A DNA stretch of 64,000 nt, from positions 1 to 64,000 of the forward strand of contig NZ_QJVC01000021.1 of assembly GCF_003219795.1 (NCBI RefSeq). The letters are read 5' to 3'. Positions 56,182 through 64,000 of this stretch are shown here, in pieces. The DNA comes from Arthrobacter psychrolactophilus. Its GTDB lineage: Bacteria > Actinomycetota > Actinomycetes > Actinomycetales > Micrococcaceae. The notes beneath the pieces are model-generated. The model worked only from the letters and a program-made list of their open reading frames with translations. It had not been told where the DNA came from and ran no database searches. The translations under genes were made by a program, and so were the position numbers. Within the stretch, counting starts at the first letter, position 1; each line of letters starts with the position of its first letter.

Positions 56182-56427
56182 TCAGGCTTCCGGGTTGCTC
56201 TGGTTACCGGTGGCGCGGGCTGCTTCGAGGCGGGCCTTGGCTCCTTCGAGCCATTCATCGCAGCGTTTCGCAAGAGCCTCGCCGCGTTCCCACAACGCAA
56301 GGGAGTCCTCGAGGCTGGCGCTTCCGGTTTCGAGCTGGTTGACCACATTCATGAGCTGTTCGCGGGCCTGTTCGTAACTTAGTGCGGCGATATCTGCTGT
56401 GGCGGGGTTCGGGGCTGTGGTGCTCAT
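56182..56427 (-). CDS. xseB: Exodeoxyribonuclease VII small subunit
   Basis: 81 residues. LSYEQAREQLMNVVNQLETGSASLEDSLALWERGEALAKRCDEWLEGAKARL is the classic XseB helical hairpin. It binds along XseA to form exonuclease VII, which degrades single-stranded DNA. AAAGGAA precedes the ATG. It starts 27 bases after the xseA stop. Confidence 0.95.
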   Translation of the reverse strand: MSTTAPNPATADIAALSYEQAREQLMNVVNQLETGSASLEDSLALWERGEALAKRCDEWLEGAKARLEAARATGNQSNPEA

Positions 56428-56454
56428 CGGGGTTCCTTTGGGTAGGGGTAAATG

Positions 56455-57690
56455 TTAGTTGCTCGTGGCGGTGAAATCGCCACCGGCCACACGGATCTTC
56501 AGGCTCGTCCCGGGGGAGAGCTGCGCTGGCGAGCGGACAATCGTCCGGTCCTCTAGCTGAACCACGGCGTAGCCGCGGTCGAGGGTCTTTTGTGGTGACA
56601 GGGCCCGGACCTGCGCGCGCAGATGGGCCAGCTGATCGTGATGCCGGCTGACCTGGCCGCGCACCGCAGTGAGGGCACGAGAGCGGAAGGAGGTGACGTC
56701 GTCGTACTTGCTGGTGATCATGACCATCGGGTTGGCCAGCACGGGCCGGGTTCGCAGATAGGCCAGCCGCTCGCTCTCGCGCTCCAACAGTCCCTCGATC
56801 CGGCGATTGAGCTGCGTACGGGCCTGATTGATGCGGCGGAGTTCGTCGCTGACGTCCGGCACGATGCGCTTGGCGGCGTCGGTGGGGGTGGAGGCGCGGA
56901 GATCGGCCACCTCATCCAACAAGGGCCGGTCGGCCTCATGCCCGATGGCGCTAACGACGGGGGTGTGGGCGGCGGAGACGGCACGCACGAGTGTCTCGTG
57001 GCTAAACGGCAAGAGGTCCTCGAGGGAACCGCCACCTCGGGCGATGACTATGACGTCGACGGCTGGGTCGGCGTCAAGCTCGGCGAGGGCTGCGATCACG
57101 GCCGAGACGGCGTTGACGCCCTGAACGGGAACTTCTCTAACCTCAAATTCCACGGCGGGCCAGCGCAGGGAGGCATTGCGGATCACGTCCTTCATGGCGT
57201 CCGAATTCCGGCCCGTGATGAGCCCGATCCGGTGTGGCAGGAGCGGGAGCGGCTTCTTGCGCCGAGGATCAAAGAGCCCCTCGGCGGCCAGAGCCTGACG
57301 CAATTGCTCAATCCGGGCGAGCAAATCGCCCAAACCAACGGGGCGAATGTCTTGCCCCTGCATGGACAGCCGGCCGGTCTTGAGCCAAAAATCCGGCTTC
57401 AATTGGGCCACCACGCGAGAACCACGTTCCAGGGGCGCCTCCAGCCGGCCCAGGACCGAACCCCAGACCGTGACACTGAGGGAGACCTCGGCATCAATAT
57501 CGCGCAGCGTTAAGTAACTGACATTGGCGCGCTTATTGAGCTCGATCACCTGCGCCTCAACCCAGGCAGGCGGGGCTTTTTCAATGTGAGACTTGAGTTT
57601 TTGGCTCAGCAGTTGCAGCGGCCAGGGGTTTTCCGGCGTGGTTTCGGCCGCTGTTGCCGCAAGGACCTTCTGCTCCGGGGTGTCCGCCAT
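56455..57690 (-). CDS. xseA: Exodeoxyribonuclease VII large subunit
   Basis: 411 residues from the chosen ATG. An N-terminal OB fold (WVEAQVIELNKRANVSYLTLRD, GSRVVAQLKPDFWLKTGRLSM) is followed by the catalytic domain (RIGLITGRNSDAMKDVIRN, DVIVIARGGGSLEDLLPF, VVSAIGHEADRPLLDEVADLRASTPTDAA), a coiled coil and the C-terminal LDRGYAVVQ. It is the catalytic part of exonuclease VII. An upstream in-frame ATG at 57780 would add 30 residues; the chosen start fits the usual family N-terminus, but neither has a good ribosome site. Confidence 0.94.
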   Translation of the reverse strand: MADTPEQKVLAATAAETTPENPWPLQLLSQKLKSHIEKAPPAWVEAQVIELNKRANVSYLTLRDIDAEVSLSVTVWGSVLGRLEAPLERGSRVVAQLKPDFWLKTGRLSMQGQDIRPVGLGDLLARIEQLRQALAAEGLFDPRRKKPLPLLPHRIGLITGRNSDAMKDVIRNASLRWPAVEFEVREVPVQGVNAVSAVIAALAELDADPAVDVIVIARGGGSLEDLLPFSHETLVRAVSAAHTPVVSAIGHEADRPLLDEVADLRASTPTDAAKRIVPDVSDELRRINQARTQLNRRIEGLLERESERLAYLRTRPVLANPMVMITSKYDDVTSFRSRALTAVRGQVSRHHDQLAHLRAQVRALSPQKTLDRGYAVVQLEDRTIVRSPAQLSPGTSLKIRVAGGDFTATSN

Positions 57691-57832
57691 AACCGTATCG
57701 CCGTCCTTCGTTGCCGTGTGGTGCCTTGAAATAACCTTAGCTTCCAGCACCGACACGCGAGCACCGCTATCCACAGGCATCGACTAGTCTGGAGGCCGTA
57801 CTTACTAACCTCCTCGTGGTTTGGAATGAATC

Positions 57833-58666
57833 ATGCGCAACGTTGTATCCGCTCTTCTTATCATTCTTGCGCTGGTGGTTTCTGCCGTGGCCGGACCCGC
57901 CTTGTGGTTGCAGAAAAACGTTATTGAACAGGCCGGATTTGTTCAGCTCGCAGGCCCCCTCGGGAGCAATAAGTCCTTCCAGGAGGGCCTCTCCAGTGTC
58001 GTGGCGTCGCAGGCGACCGCGTCCATTGACCTGCCCCCGCAGTTGAACGAGCTGGCCACGACCTTGATTCAAAACACTGCGCGGAGCATTTACTCGGAGC
58101 CGGGCTACGACCAGGCATGGACGGATACCCTGCAACGCAGCCATGCCCTGACGTTTGCGGCGGCTGGCAACAAGGATATCCAAGGCGATCTCCAGCTCGA
58201 CATTGCCCCGCTCGTCGCCCTCATCGCCACCAAGGCGGGGAACACGGCCGGGGTGGAACTTCCCACGCCCAAGGATGTTGTCGTGGCCCTGGAGCAGCCC
58301 GAATTGGCGCGTCTTTTGCCTGCGGCAACCACGCTGGGTGGTTGGGGAATCTGGTTAGTCGTGCTCGCCGTCGGACTTTTGGCTGCTGGTATTTTTGCGG
58401 CACGACGGCGTTCGCTGACCCTCATACTCGCTGGCGCAGGGTTTGCCGTGGTGGCGTTGATCTGGCTGTTCGCCTCCGGGATTGTGGCGAGCGTTCTCCA
58501 GAACATGGCCACGGGCCCCGAGGCGGCCAAACAATTTGGTGTGGAGCTAGGGGCCTTGGCGCAGTCGAGCTGGCAGGGCGGCATCACCACGAGCTTTGCC
58601 TTCGCCGCGGTGTTGGTGCTGGCCGGTGTCGGAGCTCTCATCGTGAAGCGCAGGCACACCACGTAG
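57833..58666 (+). CDS. Membrane protein of unknown function
   Basis: 277 residues. One N-terminal membrane helix (about 5-25), an extracytoplasmic region of about 140 residues without cysteines, then three membrane helices (about 165-190, 195-225 and 245-270) and a short basic end. The topology resembles actinobacterial integral membrane proteins often found next to xseA/ispH, but I do not recognise a family. TAGTCT at 57785-57790 could be its -10 box, giving a leader of about 35 bases. Confidence 0.8.
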   Translation: MRNVVSALLIILALVVSAVAGPALWLQKNVIEQAGFVQLAGPLGSNKSFQEGLSSVVASQATASIDLPPQLNELATTLIQNTARSIYSEPGYDQAWTDTLQRSHALTFAAAGNKDIQGDLQLDIAPLVALIATKAGNTAGVELPTPKDVVVALEQPELARLLPAATTLGGWGIWLVVLAVGLLAAGIFAARRRSLTLILAGAGFAVVALIWLFASGIVASVLQNMATGPEAAKQFGVELGALAQSSWQGGITTSFAFAAVLVLAGVGALIVKRRHTT

Positions 58667-58669
58667 GAT
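58664..58669 (+). promoter_or_regulatory. -10 box of ispH
   Basis: TAGGAT, seven bases before ATG 58677, without a separate ribosome site. Its first three bases are the TAG stop of the preceding gene. Confidence 0.4.
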
Positions 58670-58676
58670 GGTGGGT

Positions 58677-59756
58677 ATGAGTTCCACTGCCGTTTCCTTG
58701 TCTATGCCCGTCGTTCCGCGTCGCCGCAGGTCGCCCGAGGAGGTCGCTGCCGCGGCCCCGGTGACCGGAGAAAAGCGCGTCTTGCTCGCAGCCCCGCGAG
58801 GATATTGCGCTGGTGTGGACCGCGCCGTCATCGCCGTCGAGAAAGCCCTCGAGCACCACGGCGCACCCGTTTACGTGCGCAAGCAGATCGTCCACAACGT
58901 GCACGTGGTCTCCTCCCTAGAGGCCCGCGGTGCCATTTTCGTGGAAGAAAACGATGAAGTTCCCGAGGGCGCCCTGGTTGTTTTCTCCGCCCATGGGGTC
59001 TCCCCGGCTGTAGTTCAGTCCGCAGCGGATCGCGGACTGCGCACGATCGACGCCACGTGCCCCTTGGTGACGAAGGTGCACAAGGAAGCCGTCCGTTTCG
59101 CCAAGGAAGACAATCACATTCTGTTGATCGGTCACGAGGGGCACGAAGAAGTGGAAGGCACCTACGGTGAGGCTCCCGAGAGCACCACGATCGTGAACAA
59201 TCCGGAAGAAGCCCGCACCGTGCAGGTTGCCGACCCCGACCACCTGATCTGGCTCTCGCAGACCACCTTGTCTGTGGACGAGACCATGGAGATCGTCGAC
59301 ATTTTGCGCGAGCGCTTCCCGAACCTGCAGAACCCGCCCAGCGACGACATTTGCTATGCCACCACCAACCGCCAGTCGGCCATCAAGGAGATCGCCCCGC
59401 AGGCGGACCTGGTGATCGTGGTGGGTTCGGCCAATTCCTCCAACTCCGTGCGACTCGTGGAGGTGGCTCTGGAATACGGCGCCAAGGCCTCTTACCGCGT
59501 TGACTTTGCCCACGAGATTGACGAGAGCTGGTTTGAGGGCGTTGCCAGCGTGGGCGTCACGAGCGGGGCCTCGGTACCGGAGATCTTGGTGAAGGACGTG
59601 TTGAGCCTGCTCGCCGAGTACGGTTTCGCGTCGGTGGAGGAGGTTGTGACGGCGACCGAGGACATCTTGTTCTCCCTCCCGAAGGAACTCCGCGCAACAC
59701 TCAAGGCCGCAGGGGACCCTGCATACAAGGGCGCTCGGAGCTCCAACTTGCTCTAG
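58677..59756 (+). CDS. ispH: 4-hydroxy-3-methylbut-2-enyl diphosphate reductase (IspH/LytB)
   Basis: 359 residues. The three iron-sulfur cysteines are C44 in [11 protein letters not shown], one in [13 protein letters not shown] and one in [12 protein letters not shown]. Substrate motifs [35 protein letters not shown] and [11 protein letters not shown] are present. It makes IPP and DMAPP in the last step of the MEP pathway. An upstream in-frame ATG (58668) is possible; 58677 is chosen for its distance from a -10 box. Confidence 0.96.
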   Translation: MSSTAVSLSMPVVPRRRRSPEEVAAAAPVTGEKRVLLAAPRGYCAGVDRAVIAVEKALEHHGAPVYVRKQIVHNVHVVSSLEARGAIFVEENDEVPEGALVVFSAHGVSPAVVQSAADRGLRTIDATCPLVTKVHKEAVRFAKEDNHILLIGHEGHEEVEGTYGEAPESTTIVNNPEEARTVQVADPDHLIWLSQTTLSVDETMEIVDILRERFPNLQNPPSDDICYATTNRQSAIKEIAPQADLVIVVGSANSSNSVRLVEVALEYGAKASYRVDFAHEIDESWFEGVASVGVTSGASVPEILVKDVLSLLAEYGFASVEEVVTATEDILFSLPKELRATLKAAGDPAYKGARSSNLL

Positions 59757-59761
59757 GGCGC

Positions 59762-60958
59762 TTACACCCCTTGGATCGCTGCCGCAGCGTCGTTGAATTC
59801 TGGCGCCGTCAAGATCCGAGGCGTCACCTCCACCTGGGCAGGTGACTCCAAGGTTTTTGGATCGAGGGCATTGAGCTTCCGGGCCGTGGGCAGGACCCGA
59901 GCCTCCAAGGTTCCCACCAGCTTGTTGTAGCGATCGACACTGCTCTTCAGGGAAACCCCGACGGCGGACACGGCCTCGCCCATGGTGCCCAGACGCGTGT
60001 AGAGCTGCGCGGAAAGCTCGAAGAGTTCCTTGGCGCTCTCCGTCAGGACCTCCTGGCGCCAGCTAAACGCCACCGACTTCAAGATCGCCATGAGTGAGAT
60101 GGGCGAGGCCAGCACCACGTTTTTGTTCATGGCGTAATCCAGCAGCTCCGGATCTGCCAGCAAGGCGGCCGACAGGATGGATTCCACGGGGACAAAGCAA
60201 AGGACAAGTTCCGGTGAGTTCCGTGCGGAGGCCCAGTACGCCTTGCCGGCTAAGGCATCAATATGTGCCTTGACGGCTTTGGCGTGGCGAGCCAAGTGCT
60301 GGGCGGATTCGGCACTATCTGGGGTCCCGGCGTCGTGCGCATTAAGGAACGAGGTCAAGGGGACCTTGGCGTCAAGGACCAATTCCTTCCCACCGGGGAG
60401 CCGCACCACCATGTCGGGGCGATGTACGCCGTCGTCCGTGGTGGTGTGAACCTGCTCGTGAAAATCAACGTGGGCCAGCATGCCGGCAGCTTCGACGACG
60501 CGTCGGAGCTGCACCTCACCCCACTTGCCGCGGGCACTATTCGAGCGCAAAGCGGAGGCGAGAGAGGATGTGGTGGCCAACAACTTGGCGTCGGCCTCCT
60601 TGGCATCACGCAGTTGCTCGGCGAGCTGGCCGTACTGCTCCACCCGGTCCCGTTCCAAGAGGGCAACCTGGCGCTGCACCGCGTTGAGCTTCTCCGAGAC
60701 CGGCCCCAAGGCCTGCAACACCGAGGAATCGGAGCCTTGTCGGGCCGAGAGGGCGTGATTTTGCGTGGTGAGTAGCCGGCGTTCGGCATCCGCGGCAGCA
60801 AAATTCGCGGCCAGCACCGAGACTCGTTCATGCGCGGCGTCCGCCTCCTGGGTGGCACCCCGCAATCTGCCAAGCAGCACGCGTGCCACAGCCGCGGCAC
60901 CCACGACGGCGCCGAGGAACAACATCAAGACCGCTACAAGCCAGGCAATTCCATTCAT
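59762..60958 (-). CDS. rmuC: DNA recombination protein RmuC
   Basis: 398 residues. An N-terminal membrane helix (about 5-27), a long coiled coil (about 33-125), then the RmuC nuclease-like core: NSARGKWGEVQLRRVVEAAGM, RPDMVVRLPGGKELVLDAKVPL, FVPVESILSAAL and SPISLMAILKSVAFSWRQE. Family members limit certain DNA rearrangements such as inverted-repeat events. It converges on ispH, with five bases between the stop codons. Confidence 0.94.
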   Translation of the reverse strand: MNGIAWLVAVLMLFLGAVVGAAAVARVLLGRLRGATQEADAAHERVSVLAANFAAADAERRLLTTQNHALSARQGSDSSVLQALGPVSEKLNAVQRQVALLERDRVEQYGQLAEQLRDAKEADAKLLATTSSLASALRSNSARGKWGEVQLRRVVEAAGMLAHVDFHEQVHTTTDDGVHRPDMVVRLPGGKELVLDAKVPLTSFLNAHDAGTPDSAESAQHLARHAKAVKAHIDALAGKAYWASARNSPELVLCFVPVESILSAALLADPELLDYAMNKNVVLASPISLMAILKSVAFSWRQEVLTESAKELFELSAQLYTRLGTMGEAVSAVGVSLKSSVDRYNKLVGTLEARVLPTARKLNALDPKTLESPAQVEVTPRILTAPEFNDAAAAIQGV

Positions 60959-61040
60959 GAACCCACTGTGGCACGGGGCTCTGACATTGTGCGTTTGGGC
61001 TGGCGGAGTGCCCGAATAAGCTTAAATGAGTCCCTGCCGG

Positions 61041-61046
61041 TAGAAT
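61041..61046 (+). promoter_or_regulatory. -10 box of ychF
   Basis: TAGAAT, eight bases before the GTG at 61055. No Shine-Dalgarno site lies between, so the leader is at most a few bases. Confidence 0.45.
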
Positions 61047-61054
61047 CTCTTACC

Positions 61055-62140
61055 GTGGCTCTTACTATTGGCATCGTCGGACTGCCCAACGTCGGCAAAT
61101 CAACTCTTTTCAACGCACTGACTCGCAACAACGTGCTCGCAGCGAACTACCCGTTCGCCACGATCGAGCCCAATGTTGGCATTGTCAGCCTGCCCGATCC
61201 CCGCTTGGCAAAGTTGGCCGAGGTCTTCGGATCTCAGCGCATTCTGCCGGCAGTGGTGTCCTTCGTGGACATTGCAGGCATCGTCAAGGGCGCCTCGGAA
61301 GGTGAAGGCTTGGGCAATAAATTCCTCGCCAACATCCGCGAAGCCGAGGCCATTGCCCAGGTCATCCGCGTCTTCGATGACCCCGATGTTATCCACGTCG
61401 ACGGTAAGGTTGATCCGCGCTCCGATATGGAGACCATCAACACCGAGCTGATCCTGGCCGATATGCAGACCATCGAAAAGGCCATCCCGCGTATTGAAAA
61501 GGCCGTCAAGCTCAAGCAGCGCGACGCTGCCGAGCTGAAGGCCATCTTGGCAGCCCAGGCTGTGCTGGAACGCGGCGACACCATCATGTCCTCTGTCAAG
61601 AGCGACAAGCTGGAACTTGAGCACCTGCAGGAATTGGCGCTGTTGACGGCTAAGCCGTTCATCTACGTGTTCAACGTAGACGATGCCGTGCTGGGCAACC
61701 CCGAGCGTCAGGCCGAGCTGCGTGAACTTGTTGCACCCGCAGACGCCATCTTCCTCGATGCCAAGCTGGAATCCGACCTCGTTGAACTCGACGAAGAAGA
61801 AGCCCGCGAAATGCTGGAAATGAGCGGACAGGAAGAATCCGGTCTGGATCAGCTCGCCCGCGTCGGCTTCCACACCCTCGGCCTGCAGACCTACCTGACG
61901 GCTGGCCCGAAGGAAACCCGTGCATGGACCATTCGCCAGGGCGATACCGCCCCGCAGGCAGCCGGCGTTATTCACACCGACTTCCAGCGTGGCTTCATCA
62001 AGGCCGAAGTTGTTCACTTCGAGGACCTGATGGAAGCCGGATCCATGGCTGAGGCGAAAGCCAAGGGCAAGGTTCGCATTGAAGGCAAGGAATACGTCAT
62101 GCACGACGGCGACGTGGTGGAGTTCCGCTTCAACGTGTAG
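61055..62140 (+). CDS. ychF: YchF/OLA1 family ATPase
   Basis: 361 residues. G1 is [15 protein letters not shown] (about 7-21) and G3 is [20 protein letters not shown]. The G4 position reads NVDD in place of NKxD, the change that makes YchF prefer ATP to GTP. The C-terminal TGS domain ends with [19 protein letters not shown] and [15 protein letters not shown]. It binds ribosomes and influences oxidative stress. GTG start follows a -10 box closely. Confidence 0.95.
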   Translation: MALTIGIVGLPNVGKSTLFNALTRNNVLAANYPFATIEPNVGIVSLPDPRLAKLAEVFGSQRILPAVVSFVDIAGIVKGASEGEGLGNKFLANIREAEAIAQVIRVFDDPDVIHVDGKVDPRSDMETINTELILADMQTIEKAIPRIEKAVKLKQRDAAELKAILAAQAVLERGDTIMSSVKSDKLELEHLQELALLTAKPFIYVFNVDDAVLGNPERQAELRELVAPADAIFLDAKLESDLVELDEEEAREMLEMSGQEESGLDQLARVGFHTLGLQTYLTAGPKETRAWTIRQGDTAPQAAGVIHTDFQRGFIKAEVVHFEDLMEAGSMAEAKAKGKVRIEGKEYVMHDGDVVEFRFNV

Positions 62141-62166
62141 TTCATGACATCCATGAATCCTTTGCG

Positions 62167-62200
62167 ATGGCCACCAAGAACACTCGTTCTTGGTGGCCAT
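62167..62200. terminator. Terminator between ychF and the SCO1664-family gene
   Basis: A perfect 15-base stem, ATGGCCACCAAGAAC (62167-62181) with 62186-62200, and a four-base loop. It lies between convergent stops and can serve both strands. Confidence 0.85.
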
Positions 62201-62206
62201 GTGCAT

Positions 62207-62974
62207 TTAGAACAGCGGCCAGGGGACCGCCGGCATCTCGCCGCTAGGAGCCGGAAACCGTCCCGCCAGGCGCAAGCTGGCGCAGCGTGCGGAAAGCGAT
62301 GCGATTTCTTCGGTGCTGAGCAAGCCCGCTAGATTTCGGCCCAGCTCACCTTGGAGTCCTGCGCTGACACGATCGATGCCGTCGATTTCCTCTGCGGTCA
62401 GAGCATCGCCCCGCCATCCCCACAGCACTGTGCGCAGCTTGTGGTCACGGTGAAAAGTGAGCCCATGGTCTACACCATGTCGGTGTCCGCCCGACATGGC
62501 AAGAATGTGGTTGCCTTTGCGGTCGGCGTTGTTAACGACGACGTCGAACACCGCCATTCGTCGCAGTGCTGTCGAGTCTTCGTGAACGAGGGCGACAGCC
62601 CGGCCATTCTCATCCTGCCCTTCGAGAATGGTTTTCCAGCCGGTCTCCGGCATCTGGTCCGCAGTAACGAGGTCGACGGCGTTTTGGGCGGGGTCTTGCT
62701 CCTGCCAAAGCTGCACCATTCCTGCGCCCAGCGGACCATCGCGCAGCCAGGTGAGCGGGACGACGTCCCAGCCGAATGCCTGCGACACCAGATAGGCGGC
62801 CACTTCTCGGTGAGCCAGAGCCCCGTCGGGAAAATCCCACAATGGACTCTCGCCTGCAATGGGCTTATAGACGACCACCACGTCGCCCATGCGGCCAAGA
62901 AAAGTAGCGTTTGAAGCCGTCGTGATGCGGCCGGTGAGAGTCAGCTCGTCGGATACAAGGTCTGGAGTTGGCAT
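62207..62974 (-). CDS. SCO1664 family protein (HipA-like kinase fold)
   Basis: 255 residues. NATFLGRMGDVVVVYKPIAGESPLWDFPDG has the lysine expected of a PI3/4-kinase or HipA-like nucleotide pocket. FDVVVNNADRKGNHIL and GVDHGLTFH provide Asn/Asp metal-binding motifs. The group is an actinobacterial conserved family that travels with a DUF3090 protein and a histidine phosphatase, often near mycothiol cysteine ligase. The start codon shares one base with the DUF3090 stop, so the genes are coupled. The substrate is unknown. Confidence 0.88.
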   Translation of the reverse strand: MPTPDLVSDELTLTGRITTASNATFLGRMGDVVVVYKPIAGESPLWDFPDGALAHREVAAYLVSQAFGWDVVPLTWLRDGPLGAGMVQLWQEQDPAQNAVDLVTADQMPETGWKTILEGQDENGRAVALVHEDSTALRRMAVFDVVVNNADRKGNHILAMSGGHRHGVDHGLTFHRDHKLRTVLWGWRGDALTAEEIDGIDRVSAGLQGELGRNLAGLLSTEEIASLSARCASLRLAGRFPAPSGEMPAVPWPLF

Positions 62975-63528
62975 CAGGGCTCTGGAATGGTGCAGATGTG
63001 TCCGTCAGCGTCCATGGGGTAGCCACAAAGTGGGCAGGCAGGACGCCCAGCGCCCACGATCTCGCGCGTGCGCTTGGAGAATGCGCGGGCGGTACCGACG
63101 GGGATTCTTACCACCAGCTTTTCGGTCTCGTTGGCGTCGTCCTCGTCAAACGATTCGTCGTTTTCATCCTCATCGATTTCGATGATGGCGTGGGCCTCAA
63201 TGACGATCTGGGCCGTGGACGGGTCCCAGCCAAGGCTCATGGCACCGGCGCGAAACTGCTCCTGGACGGACTCGAGCTCGTCGTTGTCGACAAGCTCGAT
63301 GGGAGTGCTCGTGGGAACGCTGAAGCGGTTGCCCTCGACAGTCATGAGATGGTCGAGAATTTCGTCGATATTCTCCGCCAACAAAGCCGACTGCTGCTTT
63401 TCCAAAGCAATACTTACGAGCTGCGTCCCCGCGCGCACCTGAAGGTAAAACGTGCGCGCTCCCGGAAGGCCAATGGTGCCGACGACGACCCGGTCGGGCC
63501 AAGAAAAATCATGAACAAGTGTAGGCAT
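62974..63528 (-). CDS. DUF3090 family protein
   Basis: 184 residues. The N-terminal part is a conserved beta-rich domain (HDFSWPDRVVVGTIGLPGARTFYLQVRAG). An acidic stretch (about 120-137) follows. A C-terminal CPLCGYPMDADGHIC supplies three cysteines and a histidine for metal binding. No enzymatic function is established. TAGAAT sits exactly six bases before the ATG, so it may have its own leaderless promoter even though it directly follows the phosphatase gene. Confidence 0.9.
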   Translation of the reverse strand: MPTLVHDFSWPDRVVVGTIGLPGARTFYLQVRAGTQLVSIALEKQQSALLAENIDEILDHLMTVEGNRFSVPTSTPIELVDNDELESVQEQFRAGAMSLGWDPSTAQIVIEAHAIIEIDEDENDESFDEDDANETEKLVVRIPVGTARAFSKRTREIVGAGRPACPLCGYPMDADGHICTIPEP

Positions 63529-63534
63529 GTCAAT

Positions 63535-63540
63535 ATTCTA
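63535..63540 (-). promoter_or_regulatory. -10 box of the DUF3090 gene, leaderless layout
   Basis: TAGAAT on the minus strand, then ATTGAC, then ATG at 63528. It is an internal start between two tightly spaced genes. Confidence 0.55.
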
Positions 63541-63552
63541 GGCGCAGGAAGT

Positions 63553-64000
63553 TCATGACGTCTCTGGCCCGGCACCGCCACCCACCGGAGCATCCCCAGC
63601 GTGGATTCCCTTCGACAGCCATGACAGATCACCCGCGTCGGTGTTGGTCGCGTAGACACTCGGCCGACTTGGGCCGTAGCGCACGATCGAAACGGAGGCA
63701 GGGCCAACGTTAATTCGCTGGAACAGGTCAAGGTGCATGCCGAGCGCGTCGGCGAGGATCGACTTGATGATGTCGCCATGACTCACTGCCGCCCACACCG
63801 CCCCGGAGCCATGCTCGGCTTCGAAGGCTGCATCGTGGCGGCGAATTGCTGCCACTGACCGGGCCTGCATCGCTGCCATGGATTCTCCTCCTGGAAAGAC
63901 GACGGCGGACGGTTGAGACTGCACGACGGGCCACAATTCCTCGGTCGCCAGGTCACTGAGCAAGCGGCCCTGCCACAGGCCGTAATCGCACTCGGTCAGA
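63553..64000 (-). CDS. Histidine phosphatase (MSMEG_4193-type), C-terminal part
   Basis: The 5' end lies beyond the window; 148 codons are visible. ECDYGLWQGRLLSDL, FPGGESMAAMQARSVAAIRRHD and VSHGDIIKSILADALGMHLDLFQRINVGPASVSIVRY carry the family's second catalytic histidine (SHGD). The first RHG motif is off the edge. It belongs to the phosphoglycerate mutase-like superfamily and heads the SCO1664/DUF3090 trio. The substrate is unknown. Confidence 0.88.
   Translation of the reverse strand, partial: LTECDYGLWQGRLLSDLATEELWPVVQSQPSAVVFPGGESMAAMQARSVAAIRRHDAAFEAEHGSGAVWAAVSHGDIIKSILADALGMHLDLFQRINVGPASVSIVRYGPSRPSVYATNTDAGDLSWLSKGIHAGDAPVGGGAGPETS

Overview
The window reads as a chromosomal segment of a high-GC actinobacterium of the Micrococcaceae, most like Arthrobacter and relatives. 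I infer this from base composition (about 60% GC by eye), an araB-araD-araA gene order, a DUF222/HNH protein, an SCO1664/DUF3090/histidine-phosphatase trio that is typical of Actinobacteria, and several starts that look leaderless. I see no insertion sequence, integrase, phage module, CRISPR array, rRNA or replication origin.

Layout. 1-400: the 3' end of a DapA-family lyase, a terminator and tRNA-Ala(CGC). 0.5-7.4 kb: a PadR-UbiB-like kinase pair, a rifampicin-monooxygenase-like flavoprotein, a zinc alcohol dehydrogenase and a GH127 beta-L-arabinofuranosidase. 7.5-13.9 kb: a LacI regulator, then a complete glucose-type PTS locus (EIICB, EIIA, a BglG/LicT-type antiterminator, EI and HPr). A likely RNA antiterminator (RAT) site sits in the leader of the PTS locus. 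14.2-20.6 kb: an aldose epimerase diverging from an AraR-like LacI regulator, then araBDA behind a promoter with two matching operators. 20.6-25.6 kb: a 3-ketosphinganine-reductase-like SDR, an ABC-F ATPase and the DUF222/HNH protein. 25.6-37.6 kb: an MMPL exporter with a MarR regulator, a penicillin-binding lipoprotein, a large MalT/LAL-type LuxR regulator, a tandem DivIVA-motif protein, a Nudix hydrolase, and the mdh-pxpA-pxpBC group. 37.7-49.1 kb: a DUF308-lipase fusion, a large secreted GH20 hexosaminidase, a RutE-like nitroreductase, a GNAT-AAA fusion, CorA, an Lrp regulator, a nitronate monooxygenase and a BadF-type sugar kinase. 49.1-55.3 kb: a LacI regulator, a GH35 beta-galactosidase, an orphan OpuAC-like lipoprotein, an aminotransferase and PPK2. 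55.3-64 kb: housekeeping genes (an LpqC-like esterase, xseB, xseA, ispH, rmuC, ychF) and the start of the SCO1664-type trio.

How the genes work together. Much of the window concerns use of plant and fungal carbohydrate. GH127 releases L-arabinose, the epimerase interconverts anomers, and AraA, AraB and AraD carry arabinose to D-xylulose 5-phosphate. GH35 and GH20 release galactose and N-acetylglucosamine, and the PTS imports glucose. Each catabolic block has its own regulator beside it, and matching palindromic operators can be seen for three LacI-type regulators. The PTS block is instead predicted to be controlled by transcription antitermination, as for ptsG in Bacillus.

A recurring feature is a TANNNT-like -10 box exactly six bases before a start codon that lacks a Shine-Dalgarno site. 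This suggests widespread leaderless transcription, including one perfectly symmetrical divergent pair at 48146-48152.
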